From: a virus
Virus record (IMG/VR): IMGVR_UViG_3300030102_003660
Span: 12,923 to 45,380 of that record
Length of the DNA: 32,458 nucleotides
Strand: one strand, 5' to 3'
Shown here: in pieces, positions 15,201-23,159 of the stretch
Layout: every line of letters starts with the position of its first letter
How positions within the stretch are numbered: the first letter of the stretch is position 1
Notes under the pieces: generated by a model
Databases searched by the model: none
The model's input: only the letters and a program-made list of their open reading frames with translations
Told to the model about the DNA's origin: nothing
Position numbers and translations under genes: made by a program

Positions 15201-15337
15201 CTTACAGGAATATCTTTGGGTTCACCTAAAGAATCTTTGTTTTTATTGTAATAATTTGTAGCAATGCGTTTTGCTTTTTCCACATCGTCTGTTGGGATTT
15301 TTAGAATTTGACCCGATGGCAAGGCTATATCAACCAT
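12212..15337 (-). CDS. large internal virion (DNA ejection) protein
   Basis: The 1041-residue product starts MVDIALPSGQILKIPTDDVE, a leader often seen in internal virion proteins of marine podoviruses. A glycine-rich hydrophobic region lies at about 135-185 (NRGAIIGGTAASLAATGVGL, PIAMVITGLGSGAGYLLDEG) and a second near 920-960 (AAAQYAAGLGLSAYLTGLVQ). Between them lies a long, charged, mainly helical body. This is the layout of proteins ejected with the DNA to form a channel across the cell envelope. No lysozyme or transglycosylase motif is seen. It is the last gene of the late block, with AGGAG 6 nt before ATG, and follows two other large helical virion genes. Family placement is by composition and context. 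Confidence 0.6.
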   Translation of the reverse strand: MVDIALPSGQILKIPTDDVEKAKRIATNYYNKNKDSLGEPKDIPVSTSSEIDRSGVSNSGLRRFLARAENDEEYELRLQDSGFTSDMYMKDPQGVGYIINRDKLTPELREKYDIQGKGLLSVEDAGISFNDFQEFFAGNRGAIIGGTAASLAATGVGLPIAMVITGLGSGAGYLLDEGLEYTGGLQAQSGSDVARQFGMEFAFGAGGEGVGRALSAGFARLIKGSGSKSANQVRSEAREVINKARAQGSAVSPTVFEVNEAPVAGRLQAIYEGVFPNQKAAQRNADFVIKELKDFKQAQGVVAKETDYKQLSQVLRDDIVKIYGDPNELIKNAERNMRETVDVQLDAVKNLMGKPDPRGGKVVADALDIAKRTFDEDVNVLFTRANEMLGKEKIVDVKNLKAVASGLVEQYKVMDLEDKGFFQFVKKMPEMIDVQTANSLRTALNHASFDPSIVGSVDSQVLTKLNEAVKKSFDATEAMAKTITATKGGVRGEGGKFISKQPFAQMSEGFDMLRKAQRFYGKGIERFKAPLTQKVYEQYISGKNFNPNDLINPQFGIIVPDNGRGLNRFLNSVVPSGKDPQIGPQSLREVVPEIEVTLPSGQPGKLPDLIEQLPEDDSLRKYYEGIFAERKLFADRIAKSRKTGVQTREAVRRQLAGMYLTKTIDKNKDVLGAPNITKIVEEINALGDTKNALFTKEGFEGLERTLQDIASAGRTITPEEQAQLAGKPIAEQVRLLKDLNVIKKDLEGDALYKSLEKAIRDENPDKVASIFLKKDNAGPIIKAKKDLGENSAIMEAARDLSLRKILAQAADPDVVDAKQFIDEMTSGKFARDLESTLNSYGDPTLEALFGKDTLKGLRDLIQTSRKLSDESLKGKGGLAAAQYAAGLGLSAYLTGLVQTASIASGLALGSKILRSKPYINTISRPTGGGLAIRKADRPGGANRPEFDALSRLFEAAHRVNAQLIGSGMISGKQRTDVLKERIVDNNTVEATPSVTVSSQRAVVPPRQPGVQVQYGTPSNALMGSNPMSQAINAEIARRLNR

Positions 15338-15346
15338 TATATTCTC

Positions 15347-17032
15347 CTAACTTTGCTTCGGATTTCCGTATGTTTCTAAATCCTCTGCTGTTAACTCAAT
15401 CACATTTGGAGTTTCATTAGTCTTTTGTGTTTCTGGTCTTTCAGGGATACTTGCCCCTGGAATCTTTGTCACAATAGCTATATACTCATCGTCAATCTTT
15501 TTAGCTTTGCTTTCTATCAAATCTCTAACCATCATAATTTGATTTTTAAGTTCTTCATCAGAAGAAAATCCTCGTCCCACAAACTTACCAATTGTAAAGG
15601 TTCCATCTTTATTTGTGCTAACGGCAAATCCCAACATCTCAGCCACTCTTGCGCGGTCACCGTCAGATATTGTTCTACCACTTTCCCCAAGTAATTCTGG
15701 AGCTAATTGAGCAGCAAGAACACGTAAAACTTGATCGTATTTAGTGGCGTTACTTAAATCTTTTCCTAAGAATGTTTCTGCTCCAGGGATTCCTTTAAGA
15801 CTATCTTTAAGTCTTCCAGCGACTCCTGCAAATCCGGCGACTCCCCCATCTTCAGCATCAAGAAGTCCAATAGCAGAATCAACTTGTTGTAAATTCTTTT
15901 GAACACTACTAGATTTTGCAGCATACGCTGAATCAATTGTATTATCTCGTATGACTTTACCTTGCAAACCAGAATTGATTCCACGTTCATTTGGTAAAAG
16001 TTCATAATAGTCTATACCCAACAGTTCAGATGTTCTTTTTACAGCTTTATCAGTGTAATTACTTGCCTCTTCAGCCGTCAGAGAAGCTTTTATTAACTCA
16101 TTGATAGAACTTTCTCTTTCTTTTTCTACGTCAAGCTTTTCATTCAACCCAACAAGCATAGCATCTGATATGCGTTTAGCCATGCTACGGTCTCCACCGA
16201 TTGCACCACCAACTGCGACTCCAGTTATAGAATCAAGAAGCTCGTCTACCTTGTTAGATGTTTTAGCACCAGGATCTAAGTACTTTGAAATCTGTTGTAG
16301 TCCCTCTTTTGAGTTCTCAACACCAAAAGCGTCTGTTACAGCTAGTAACTGTTCTTCGTCTGTTGCGCTGTCAGAAGTCAAAGCTGCTTCAACGGTGGAT
16401 AATTTTTCTTTAGCTTTTATGTTTCCTCCAAGAGCATCTTTTATTTCCGCGAGTCCACGCTCTTTTCCAACGGTTGCAGGATCAAATCCATTCTTCTTGA
16501 GTCGTGACTGACGGAGTATAGCGTCGTCATACACAGTACCCGCAGGATTCATTATATCCGCTCTCTTAGCTTGACCGTCTATAAAAAACGCTAGATTAGG
16601 ATCGATTGTTCCTCCAGAAGGTGCCGCTACTGGCACTGTAGGATTTCTAAACTTCTGCCCTGCCATATAATCAGCATAGTTAGGATCCATAGACAGTATT
16701 CCCCCTGCCTGTAACTTGAGCGGATCTCCGTTGTTTTCCTGCTGCTTTACGCTAATTTCAATCTGTTGTTTTTCAGCTTCAGGTATAGCAGTTAACCCCA
16801 TTGGTTGATTCATAGGGACCTGGCCCATGGGCTGTTGACCCGTTATAACCTTACCCTGTCCTGTCATTTTTTGTTCTATTGCAGGAGAAAACCCCTCCTG
16901 TGCAGCATCTATGAGTTCTTGAGAAGAACTAAGAATCCCACCGATGTTACCAAGCTCTCTAAGTTTATTCCGGGCAGCTACTTCTTTTTTGCGTCTAAAC
17001 AAACGACGATTTCGGACTGGATCTTGCCTCAT
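15347..17032 (-). CDS. virion structural protein, probably internal
   Basis: The 561-residue product has a basic N-terminus (MRQDPVRNRRLFRRKKEVAA), a Pro/Gln/Met-rich low-complexity stretch (about 60-100, with GQQPMGQVPMNQPMG), and a long helical C-terminal body with a central glycine segment SITGVAVGGAIGGDRSMAKR near residue 270. The C-terminal end contains an ordered segment, ELLGESGRTISDGDRARVAE. No catalytic motif is seen. It sits between the 1041-residue internal protein and the 400-residue protein, joined to the latter by TAATG, so I infer a part of the internal or ejection complex. GGGAG lies 6 nt before ATG. Confidence 0.55.
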   Translation of the reverse strand: MRQDPVRNRRLFRRKKEVAARNKLRELGNIGGILSSSQELIDAAQEGFSPAIEQKMTGQGKVITGQQPMGQVPMNQPMGLTAIPEAEKQQIEISVKQQENNGDPLKLQAGGILSMDPNYADYMAGQKFRNPTVPVAAPSGGTIDPNLAFFIDGQAKRADIMNPAGTVYDDAILRQSRLKKNGFDPATVGKERGLAEIKDALGGNIKAKEKLSTVEAALTSDSATDEEQLLAVTDAFGVENSKEGLQQISKYLDPGAKTSNKVDELLDSITGVAVGGAIGGDRSMAKRISDAMLVGLNEKLDVEKERESSINELIKASLTAEEASNYTDKAVKRTSELLGIDYYELLPNERGINSGLQGKVIRDNTIDSAYAAKSSSVQKNLQQVDSAIGLLDAEDGGVAGFAGVAGRLKDSLKGIPGAETFLGKDLSNATKYDQVLRVLAAQLAPELLGESGRTISDGDRARVAEMLGFAVSTNKDGTFTIGKFVGRGFSSDEELKNQIMMVRDLIESKAKKIDDEYIAIVTKIPGASIPERPETQKTNETPNVIELTAEDLETYGNPKQS

Positions 17033-18234
17033 TATCTGCTCCCGCTAGTGTTTTGTATCGCCCCTAATATACCACCAATATTGCCCCCTCCTGCACTCAA
17101 TGTTTGAGCAGTGCCAAGGATTGAGGCTACAGGATTAGGACGCGGCACACTTGTAATACCAAGTGTAGATTGAGTTGTTGGAACCCCTTGTAAAATATCA
17201 GATACAAAACCAAAACGTTGAAATGGTTCGTATGCTCTTTCGATAGCCGCTGCACGTTGCACATCATACTCGGATTGTTGCTGTGCTTGTTCCAGAGAAC
17301 CTACATTGAATAATGCGTTTACGTCTCTTTGTAATGCAGCTTGGGTTGCTTCTCCAAGAGCACCTTGACGAGTCCCTAGTTGACTAAACAACTGACTTGC
17401 AGTCTGTCCTCGTTTCATTTGATTTTCAAAGGCACCTTGAGCTTGTTTTTGTGCTCCTGTAAAAGCCGCAGATCTAAGTTGTGCCCCTATCCGAGCTTTT
17501 CGATCATCGATGTTTCTTTGCAGTTCTTGCTCTCCCACAGCCTGACGAGAACCACCATACGCTCCTTGAGCTACAGCTTGCGCACGGTCTCCAATGCCTG
17601 CTATGTCTCCGGCACGTTGTATATCAGCCTGTGTAACGTCAATTACTTCCTCTACAAACGGATCATAAAACTCTTTGTATGACGAAGGATCATAGGCTCC
17701 TGTTGTACCTTTTAAAGTAGAGATACCTTCTTCAAACGTAGCCTGTGCATCTTGAAAGAGAGGTTCATACAAACCAATACCTTGAGGTCCAAGTGATTCG
17801 CCCGTTTCTGGATCTATTCTTGGTTGAGCAAGTAAGTTGATTGCAGCTTTTTGAGCATCTGTAAACTGCATGATATCGGCTTCAGGAACACCACCCATAA
17901 CTGCGCCGATCGGGGTTCCATATTGATCTGTCAATGCTTGAGACATGTCAGTAGTAAATCCACCACCCTCTGCGGAAGACCGATACAGTTTTATTAAATT
18001 GCCATCTGCGTCCCTTGCACCCTGTGCCGGATCTGTCGTTCTACCGCCATCGGCTGTTTGATACAATTGTTTCCCTTGCAAGGGATTAACAGAAGCAATA
18101 CCACTTACTATACCTGTCTCTGGATCAGTGTAATAAATGTTGGCGATTAAGTCTTTTGCAAGACGCTCCTGATACTCAGGAAGCATCCGCATAGTTTGTT
18201 GGAGAGCAACTGTATCTGGAACTGCTGTAGCCAT
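17032..18234 (-). CDS. virion structural protein, probably internal
   Basis: The 400-residue product (MATAVPDTVALQQTMRMLPE...) has an N-terminal region with YYTDPETGIVSGIASVNPLQ and a predicted long helical, Gln/Ala-rich middle (about 180-310, e.g. DIAGIGDRAQAVAQGAYGGS and AQGAFENQMKRGQTASQLFS). It ends in a Gly-rich tail, GGGNIGGILGAIQNTSGSR. Glutamine/alanine helices like these are common in virion proteins that pack inside the head. It overlaps both neighbours by TAATG. No specific family is recognised. Confidence 0.55.
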   Translation of the reverse strand: MATAVPDTVALQQTMRMLPEYQERLAKDLIANIYYTDPETGIVSGIASVNPLQGKQLYQTADGGRTTDPAQGARDADGNLIKLYRSSAEGGGFTTDMSQALTDQYGTPIGAVMGGVPEADIMQFTDAQKAAINLLAQPRIDPETGESLGPQGIGLYEPLFQDAQATFEEGISTLKGTTGAYDPSSYKEFYDPFVEEVIDVTQADIQRAGDIAGIGDRAQAVAQGAYGGSRQAVGEQELQRNIDDRKARIGAQLRSAAFTGAQKQAQGAFENQMKRGQTASQLFSQLGTRQGALGEATQAALQRDVNALFNVGSLEQAQQQSEYDVQRAAAIERAYEPFQRFGFVSDILQGVPTTQSTLGITSVPRPNPVASILGTAQTLSAGGGNIGGILGAIQNTSGSR

Positions 18235-18944
18235 TATGCCATCCTCTCAAAATTATTCATCATCTTGTACATCTCAGCGGCTCCCTTTGCTCGATTGCCA
18301 CCGCCTGCACCTTTAACTGCATCAGCCGTCATGACAAACTCACCATCTGATAGTCGTGCCTCTTGCACTCTGCCACCATTTTGATAGATCGCTGCGGGTA
18401 TAGAATCGCTTTTACCTGTTCCCGGACCTTCAATCATGCCCCCTTCAGCGGCGTACCTAAAATCAGTAACCGCAGTGCCTTCATAACTAGGGTCTCTTTC
18501 ACCCGTTCTTATTTGTGCTCGTTGAAGATCTGTTAGCATATCGCCTTTTGTATTCAATGCTTCAAGAGCCGCTGCCATTACGAATGGATTATTAAGACCC
18601 ATCTTTTTAGCTAAACCTACAATTCCACCAGATTCATCCATATAAGGAGCATTAGGGTTGTTGTCCTGACCACGTCTCTGATCCCCTTGTAACATGGACA
18701 TCATCTGAGCGCCTCGGGAACGACTGCCACCTTGCATCCCTGATATGGCATTCAAGAAGTCAACACCAGGGCCAAACTTGCCCATCGCTGCTGTTCCGGT
18801 CAGACTTCCTATTCCTGTCTGTAATGCTTGATTGAAATCACCTCCGCTGAACAATGTACCTGCTGCGGATCCAAGTGCCGCACCTGCTGGCCCACCTATT
18901 GAAAAACCAATTAACTGTCCAATTGCTGAAGCTAACTTACTCAT
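18234..18944 (-). CDS. virion protein with glycine zipper and SDGEFV motif
   Basis: The product is about 236 residues from ATG 18944, which is 7 nt from GGAG; the adjacent ATG at 18947 is possible. The N-terminus is a glycine-zipper hydrophobic segment (IGFSIGGPAGAALGSAAGTL), suited to membrane insertion. The C-terminus carries EGPGTGKSDSIPAAIYQNGG followed by LSDGEFVMTADAVKGAGGG, a signature I know from many phage virion proteins whose role is undefined. The middle is Met/Gln/Asn-rich. It may take part in DNA delivery, given its zipper and its place next to large internal proteins. Its start overlaps the zinc-ribbon gene. Confidence 0.6.
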   Translation of the reverse strand: MSKLASAIGQLIGFSIGGPAGAALGSAAGTLFSGGDFNQALQTGIGSLTGTAAMGKFGPGVDFLNAISGMQGGSRSRGAQMMSMLQGDQRRGQDNNPNAPYMDESGGIVGLAKKMGLNNPFVMAAALEALNTKGDMLTDLQRAQIRTGERDPSYEGTAVTDFRYAAEGGMIEGPGTGKSDSIPAAIYQNGGRVQEARLSDGEFVMTADAVKGAGGGNRAKGAAEMYKMMNNFERMA

Positions 18945-19171
18945 CATGCCTCTCCTGATATGGCCTCTGGTGCCGTTACCATTATACTTGTGCTGCGCCT
19001 TTCTTTTCCTGTCCAAGACTGTCCGCAATCTGGACAGTTCCCATCTGGGTAAGTTGCAATCTCTTCAGGCGTGTCAACTGCGTTTTCACAGTTTACACAA
19101 TGCACTGTATCAGAACTTGTCGAAGGTTTCCACTTAGAACCGTTGGACATTATAAGAATTGTATCGCTCAT
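18944..19171 (-). CDS. small zinc-ribbon protein
   Basis: The 75-residue product contains two CxxC knuckles, HCVNCENA (C25, C28) and GNCPDCGQSW (C46, C49), with 17 residues between them, the usual layout of a rubredoxin-like zinc ribbon. The tail is Ser/Thr-rich. Its start overlaps the end of the upstream gene as ATGA. The role in the virion block is unknown; it could be a minor virion or assembly protein. Confidence 0.65.
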   Translation of the reverse strand: MSDTILIMSNGSKWKPSTSSDTVHCVNCENAVDTPEEIATYPDGNCPDCGQSWTGKERRSTSIMVTAPEAISGEA

Positions 19172-19464
19172 GTCGTTGTCACCGTTACTGTTCCTACCGC
19201 ACCTATCGCCCCAGAACCACGGACATGCGGTTTGTTAATTAATGTTATCTTAACAAAACCATCCTGTTGAAACAATGCTCCATTTTCTAAGCCTGCATCA
19301 TCTGTTGGTAAATCTGTCAAGGTAAGTCGTGTTGCTCTTTCTTCTCCTGGGTTCTGTTGTTGTTCCATATATACAGCAAAACTTCGCGTGAGATTTGCGA
19401 AGTATTGTTGGTCGTACTGCGTTGGTGGCACAGCGAAGAACGGAAGAATTAAGTTTCGTGACAC
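19168..19464 (-). CDS. small virion protein ending in a shared repeat
   Basis: The 98-residue product begins MSRNLILPFFAVPPTQYDQQ and YFANLTRSFAVYMEQQQNPG, a pattern I associate with small marine-phage virion proteins. It ends GSGAIGAVGTVTVTTT, a partial copy of the short repeat found in three other virion genes here. It starts with GTG, preceded by GGAGG at a good distance, and overlaps the upstream stop (TAGTG). Function is unknown; tail or connector association is inferred from its neighbours. Confidence 0.55.
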   Translation of the reverse strand: MSRNLILPFFAVPPTQYDQQYFANLTRSFAVYMEQQQNPGEERATRLTLTDLPTDDAGLENGALFQQDGFVKITLINKPHVRGSGAIGAVGTVTVTTT

Positions 19465-21686
19465 TATCTCCTCCCATCAGGACGCACATCTAGTCTTGGT
19501 GAACCCAATCGCCACCCCACCCCAGAGGCTGTAGATTCTACTCGCATTGCAAAACTACGTCCGCGTAATCTCAAATGCACTTGGTCTGTGAACTGCTCAA
19601 CAGGCACCGATGCTGACTTGGTGATAGCACTCGATGTTGACTGTAGATAATTGCCTCCAGGGAAGTTACGTGTTTTTACTGTTATGTTTGCAGAAGGACT
19701 ACCTGCTGTTGATCCTCTGAATGTTAGATCTGGAATCATTCTTTTAATAAAAGCAAACTGATCGCCGTCTCCTATATCTATTTGACTAGATTCAATGTAT
19801 GCGGTCAGTGCAGATCCATCATCATCAAAGCCTGTCTCTTGTGAGTACAAATAGTTATTAGGGCCTGCCGCGATTGGCTGTTCAAAAATCCCCCTATCCA
19901 TCCAGAAGCTACGAGACATTGTGCCAAAATACCAAACTTTTTGTTCGTAGTTATAGACCACATATCTATCGTTATTTGTGCTAGAAGCAGAAGGATAAAA
20001 CCACCAGATTTCAGAAAATGCTGTGTTACTTGAAGCAACAATTTTTTCTCTTTGTTCTATATTAATATCACTAAAAATGTAATCTCGAACAGAACAAGGC
20101 AGACGCTGCACCGTACCGCCATATACATAAAACTCTTTTAGACCCATCCAAAAGACGTTGTCTTCAACGGCAACCGCAGACAATGGACCCATTGTGGTAA
20201 TGTTTTCTGATACTAAATTGATACCAAAAGTAAATGGTGGCCCTAAAAACTGCATGGCATACAAGGATTCGTCGGTGTACACCAAGATCTGCTGTCTTGT
20301 TTCTATAGCTGTAAGTATCTCTGAACCAGAACCGAGACGCAACTCTCCTGCTGTATTGGTCGCTGTGGATGCCCAGTCGGTTAAAGATTCTTGGGAAGAG
20401 AATCGTATAGCCAACGGATCTTGGACACCCGGATTAGCCTCTGTATCACAACCAAATGCTATGATATGTCGGTCTCGGTCTGATACCAAAACTTGTTTTG
20501 CAATAGTTGGTGCGCTAGTAGACCCTGTTAAAGAATCTAAAGCCACCGCTCTTGTATTAAAACCACTTGTTTTATCCCAATAGTATATACCGCCATTACG
20601 CACATTAATTAGAAGGTCTTCACCAAAATTATCATGTGTCCAAATTCGTAACGTATCTGTTTCTATGCTAGTGCTTGCGGCACTTCCCCATGTCCCGCGT
20701 CCCCATGTTCCTGCACCCCATCCAGTCCCATAGACCACCGAATCAAGTCCTGCGTTTAATTGATATTGTGCAACACTTGTAACTCCTCCATCTCCAACGT
20801 CTGAACTATTTGCAACAACAGGCGTTGGGACAAGCTGACCATTAACTGTAATGTCTTGTATTGATGTATTTGCTAATCGAGCAACAAACGTAAAAGTTTG
20901 TGAAGAAGGAACAGATGCTATTTCATATTCTTGATTGAGAACATCTGCTGTAATATTGCCACCTAAACTATCTACACCAGAAAAAGTTACAAAAGATCCT
21001 GTTGTTGCTCCATGTGCCTCGTTTACAGTCACAGTTATTGTTGAAGATCCGTTTGTTGCTGAAAAAGAAAGATCGTCAAACACTGTTACGTTTTGACTTG
21101 ATGTGCCTACTGAACCAACGGAAGATGTGGCCGAAACTCCAGTCACGCTAACAGACTCGTCAAGATCACCTGAAATAGTTACTTGCCCAACAGACCCTAT
21201 AAGCGCAGGTGCAGACAGACCAACTATTTCATTTGTAGCTGTGTTTGTGCTTCCACTTACTAAAACAGAACCCACCGCCGCTGAACCGCTGACGCCTGTT
21301 ACAGTGGCTACATTGTCATTTTTAGTTATTTCACCAACGCTCGTTGTAGCAGATACTCCGACAACACCTATAGTAATAGAATTATTTAGTTCATTCGTAA
21401 GACGAAGAGGAGTTATATCCCTAAAAGAACCGCTATCTTGATTTATATAATATTTAACTGATGTTCCAATACCAATTAATCGGCTATTATCTAACCCTAC
21501 CCAAGGATGCATAGCTCTTGCTGTTCCTAAATAAGATGCAGGCGTAAACTTCTCCCACCCACCAATTTTCTCAGGCATACCAAAGCGAAAGCGTACTTTG
21601 TCTACATCAAACCAACCGCCCTCATTGGTGTAAGAGGTGGTCTCTCGATTGACCCCTGGGCGGAACTGAAGTTTGGTAAGTGGCAT
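19464..21686 (-). CDS. putative tail/connector protein with inserted repeats
   Basis: The 740-residue product starts MPLTKLQFRPGVNRETTSYT and continues WFDVDKVRFRFGMPEKIGGW, a leader typical of a family of marine podovirus proteins in the DNA-stabilisation/tail-connector class (P22 gp10-like by size and beta-rich composition; an inference). Residues 104-200 are four copies of a 21-26-residue repeat (TGVSATSSVGSV type). Later segments contain beta-propeller-like strands (KQVLVSDRDRHIIAFGCDTE, RQQILVYTDESLYAMQFLG, KIVASSNTAFSEIWWFYPSA) and a Trp/Gly stretch WGAGTWGRGTWGS. AGGTGATAA precedes the ATG. It lies between the repeat-propeller genes and the internal proteins. Confidence 0.6.
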   Translation of the reverse strand: MPLTKLQFRPGVNRETTSYTNEGGWFDVDKVRFRFGMPEKIGGWEKFTPASYLGTARAMHPWVGLDNSRLIGIGTSVKYYINQDSGSFRDITPLRLTNELNNSITIGVVGVSATTSVGEITKNDNVATVTGVSGSAAVGSVLVSGSTNTATNEIVGLSAPALIGSVGQVTISGDLDESVSVTGVSATSSVGSVGTSSQNVTVFDDLSFSATNGSSTITVTVNEAHGATTGSFVTFSGVDSLGGNITADVLNQEYEIASVPSSQTFTFVARLANTSIQDITVNGQLVPTPVVANSSDVGDGGVTSVAQYQLNAGLDSVVYGTGWGAGTWGRGTWGSAASTSIETDTLRIWTHDNFGEDLLINVRNGGIYYWDKTSGFNTRAVALDSLTGSTSAPTIAKQVLVSDRDRHIIAFGCDTEANPGVQDPLAIRFSSQESLTDWASTATNTAGELRLGSGSEILTAIETRQQILVYTDESLYAMQFLGPPFTFGINLVSENITTMGPLSAVAVEDNVFWMGLKEFYVYGGTVQRLPCSVRDYIFSDINIEQREKIVASSNTAFSEIWWFYPSASSTNNDRYVVYNYEQKVWYFGTMSRSFWMDRGIFEQPIAAGPNNYLYSQETGFDDDGSALTAYIESSQIDIGDGDQFAFIKRMIPDLTFRGSTAGSPSANITVKTRNFPGGNYLQSTSSAITKSASVPVEQFTDQVHLRLRGRSFAMRVESTASGVGWRLGSPRLDVRPDGRR
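21087..21377 (-). repeat. four copies of a 21-26-residue repeat in the connector-like gene
   Basis: Codons 104-200 of the 740-residue protein hold units beginning VGVSATTSVGEI, TGVSGSAAVGSV, VGLSAPALIGSV and TGVSATSSVGSV. The same unit is found in the genes at 28555-29475, 31593-32057 and, as a partial copy, 19168-19464. Confidence 0.7.
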
Positions 21687-21693
21687 TTATCAC

Positions 21694-23157
21694 CTATGTC
21701 TTTACTACGAGTTCGGTTGCAGAAATAGCAGTTCCTGCCAGTACACTTGGGCTATCCGCTGTTGTGCCTATAGTTCCATCTCCCTGTACAAAGTATTGCT
21801 GTCCTGCGGTAAGACCAGATTGCTCATTATTCACTGCACCAATAATATCTACAGTTGCACCCTTGGTGTCAGCTACAGCGCCACCTTTAGATATGCCTAT
21901 ATAGTTTTCTGAGGTGAGGTTTGTTGATGTGTACGTTGCATCAATAACAATTGCCGCAACATTAGTACTCACGACATCAGGATCTCTGTAACCAAAAACA
22001 ACTTTCTTTTGATCTGGATCATAAGTCGCTGAGTTTATAAACCAAGTAGGTGAAGAACTTGAAAATTCTACAGCAGTCTCAAAAGTAATACTGTTAGTGC
22101 TTAAAGCGCCAGAGGCCACCGTTCCAAATTTAAATTTACCAGAGGTATCTGAATTATCTCTGTATGCAACAAATACTTTTTTAGCTTCTTCGTGATAAGC
22201 AGCATTACTATAATAAGTCGCAGCAGAATTATGAACAGTTTCCCCACTGACAGTAATAGTTGACCCTGACACAGTAGCTGTAACATAACTCCCATAGGTT
22301 GAATTGCCCTGATCTGAATAAAATATTACAAATTTTTGAGCATTTTTATCATAAACAGCAGAAGTGTGCTGAGTAGCAGCATTGTTAAAAGTTGCACTAC
22401 CGTTAAGAGAGACAGTGGTGCCACTGACCGAAACGCCAACAACATATCCTTTACCACTCGAACCTTCATAAGACATAATCAACACATCATTATCGGAGTC
22501 ATAAGCAAAACTAGGCCACTCCATGTCACTGCCTGTTAGGGTGCCAACTGAACCAAAACTTATAGAAGTTCCAGACACGGTTCCTGCAATAAATTTTGAA
22601 GAAGCCGCTTCATAAGCAATCACAATACATTGTTGAACTGGATGGTAAAAAGTAGCAGTGTGTCCATAAATAGAAGCTGCAAACTCTACTGCGGTTCCAA
22701 AGCTTATAGATGTACCGCTGACTGTACCTACAATAGCCTTTCCTTTACTACTGTCACCCGAAGCTTGATAAGCTATTACAATTTTACCATTGGATTCGTC
22801 ATAGGCACAAGATGGATAATAAATATTTTCGGAGCTAAAAGCTACAGGTGTACCAAAGCTTATAGAATTATCTGAACCGTTTACTGTTCCAACAACAGCA
22901 TAACCATTATTATCAATTAAATCTCTATAAACAAAAACTACTTTGTCATTTGCAGTGTCATAAGCTCGACTTGATATTTGATATGAGTTATTAGAAGTTA
23001 TTGCTACTTTTGTACCTGCTGCCTGAGTTCCGCTACTCGATGAAATTACAGACACAGTACCATCAGCATTAACCAACACTGGTTTACCGCTTGGCAATGT
23101 GCCACTGGCTACTGCTTTAAACTCACCACTTTCTTCAGCCCCTATACGTCTTAACAT
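21694..23157 (-). CDS. repeat beta-propeller virion protein A, putative fibre/adhesin
   Basis: The 487-residue product has three parts. The N-terminal cap is ASGTLPSGKPVLVNADGTVS. About seven divergent repeats of roughly 50 residues follow, with core consensus VGTVSGTSISFG, then YDxxNxKVVxxYRD (e.g. AYDTANDKVVFVYRD). A conserved C-terminal domain of about 75 residues starts at NLTSENYIGISKGGAV and ends TELVVKT. One four-strand blade per repeat would give a seven-bladed propeller. The C-terminal domain is common in fibre-like proteins of marine phages. It is adjacent to two paralogs. A host-surface role is inferred from this and from the neighbouring fibre genes. Confidence 0.65.
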   Translation of the reverse strand: MLRRIGAEESGEFKAVASGTLPSGKPVLVNADGTVSVISSSSGTQAAGTKVAITSNNSYQISSRAYDTANDKVVFVYRDLIDNNGYAVVGTVNGSDNSISFGTPVAFSSENIYYPSCAYDESNGKIVIAYQASGDSSKGKAIVGTVSGTSISFGTAVEFAASIYGHTATFYHPVQQCIVIAYEAASSKFIAGTVSGTSISFGSVGTLTGSDMEWPSFAYDSDNDVLIMSYEGSSGKGYVVGVSVSGTTVSLNGSATFNNAATQHTSAVYDKNAQKFVIFYSDQGNSTYGSYVTATVSGSTITVSGETVHNSAATYYSNAAYHEEAKKVFVAYRDNSDTSGKFKFGTVASGALSTNSITFETAVEFSSSSPTWFINSATYDPDQKKVVFGYRDPDVVSTNVAAIVIDATYTSTNLTSENYIGISKGGAVADTKGATVDIIGAVNNEQSGLTAGQQYFVQGDGTIGTTADSPSVLAGTAISATELVVKT

Positions 23158-23159
23158 AG

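Noticed and set aside
16101-16511. 136-codon plus-strand frame within the late block
   Set aside because: It is Ser/Pro-rich shadow sequence antisense to a 561-codon virion gene, and no other plus-strand gene lies there.
21103-21441. Plus-strand frames at 21103-21441 and 28817-29398 rich in Pro/Thr/Ser
   Set aside because: They are the reverse of the Val/Gly/Thr repeat regions and mirror those repeats.
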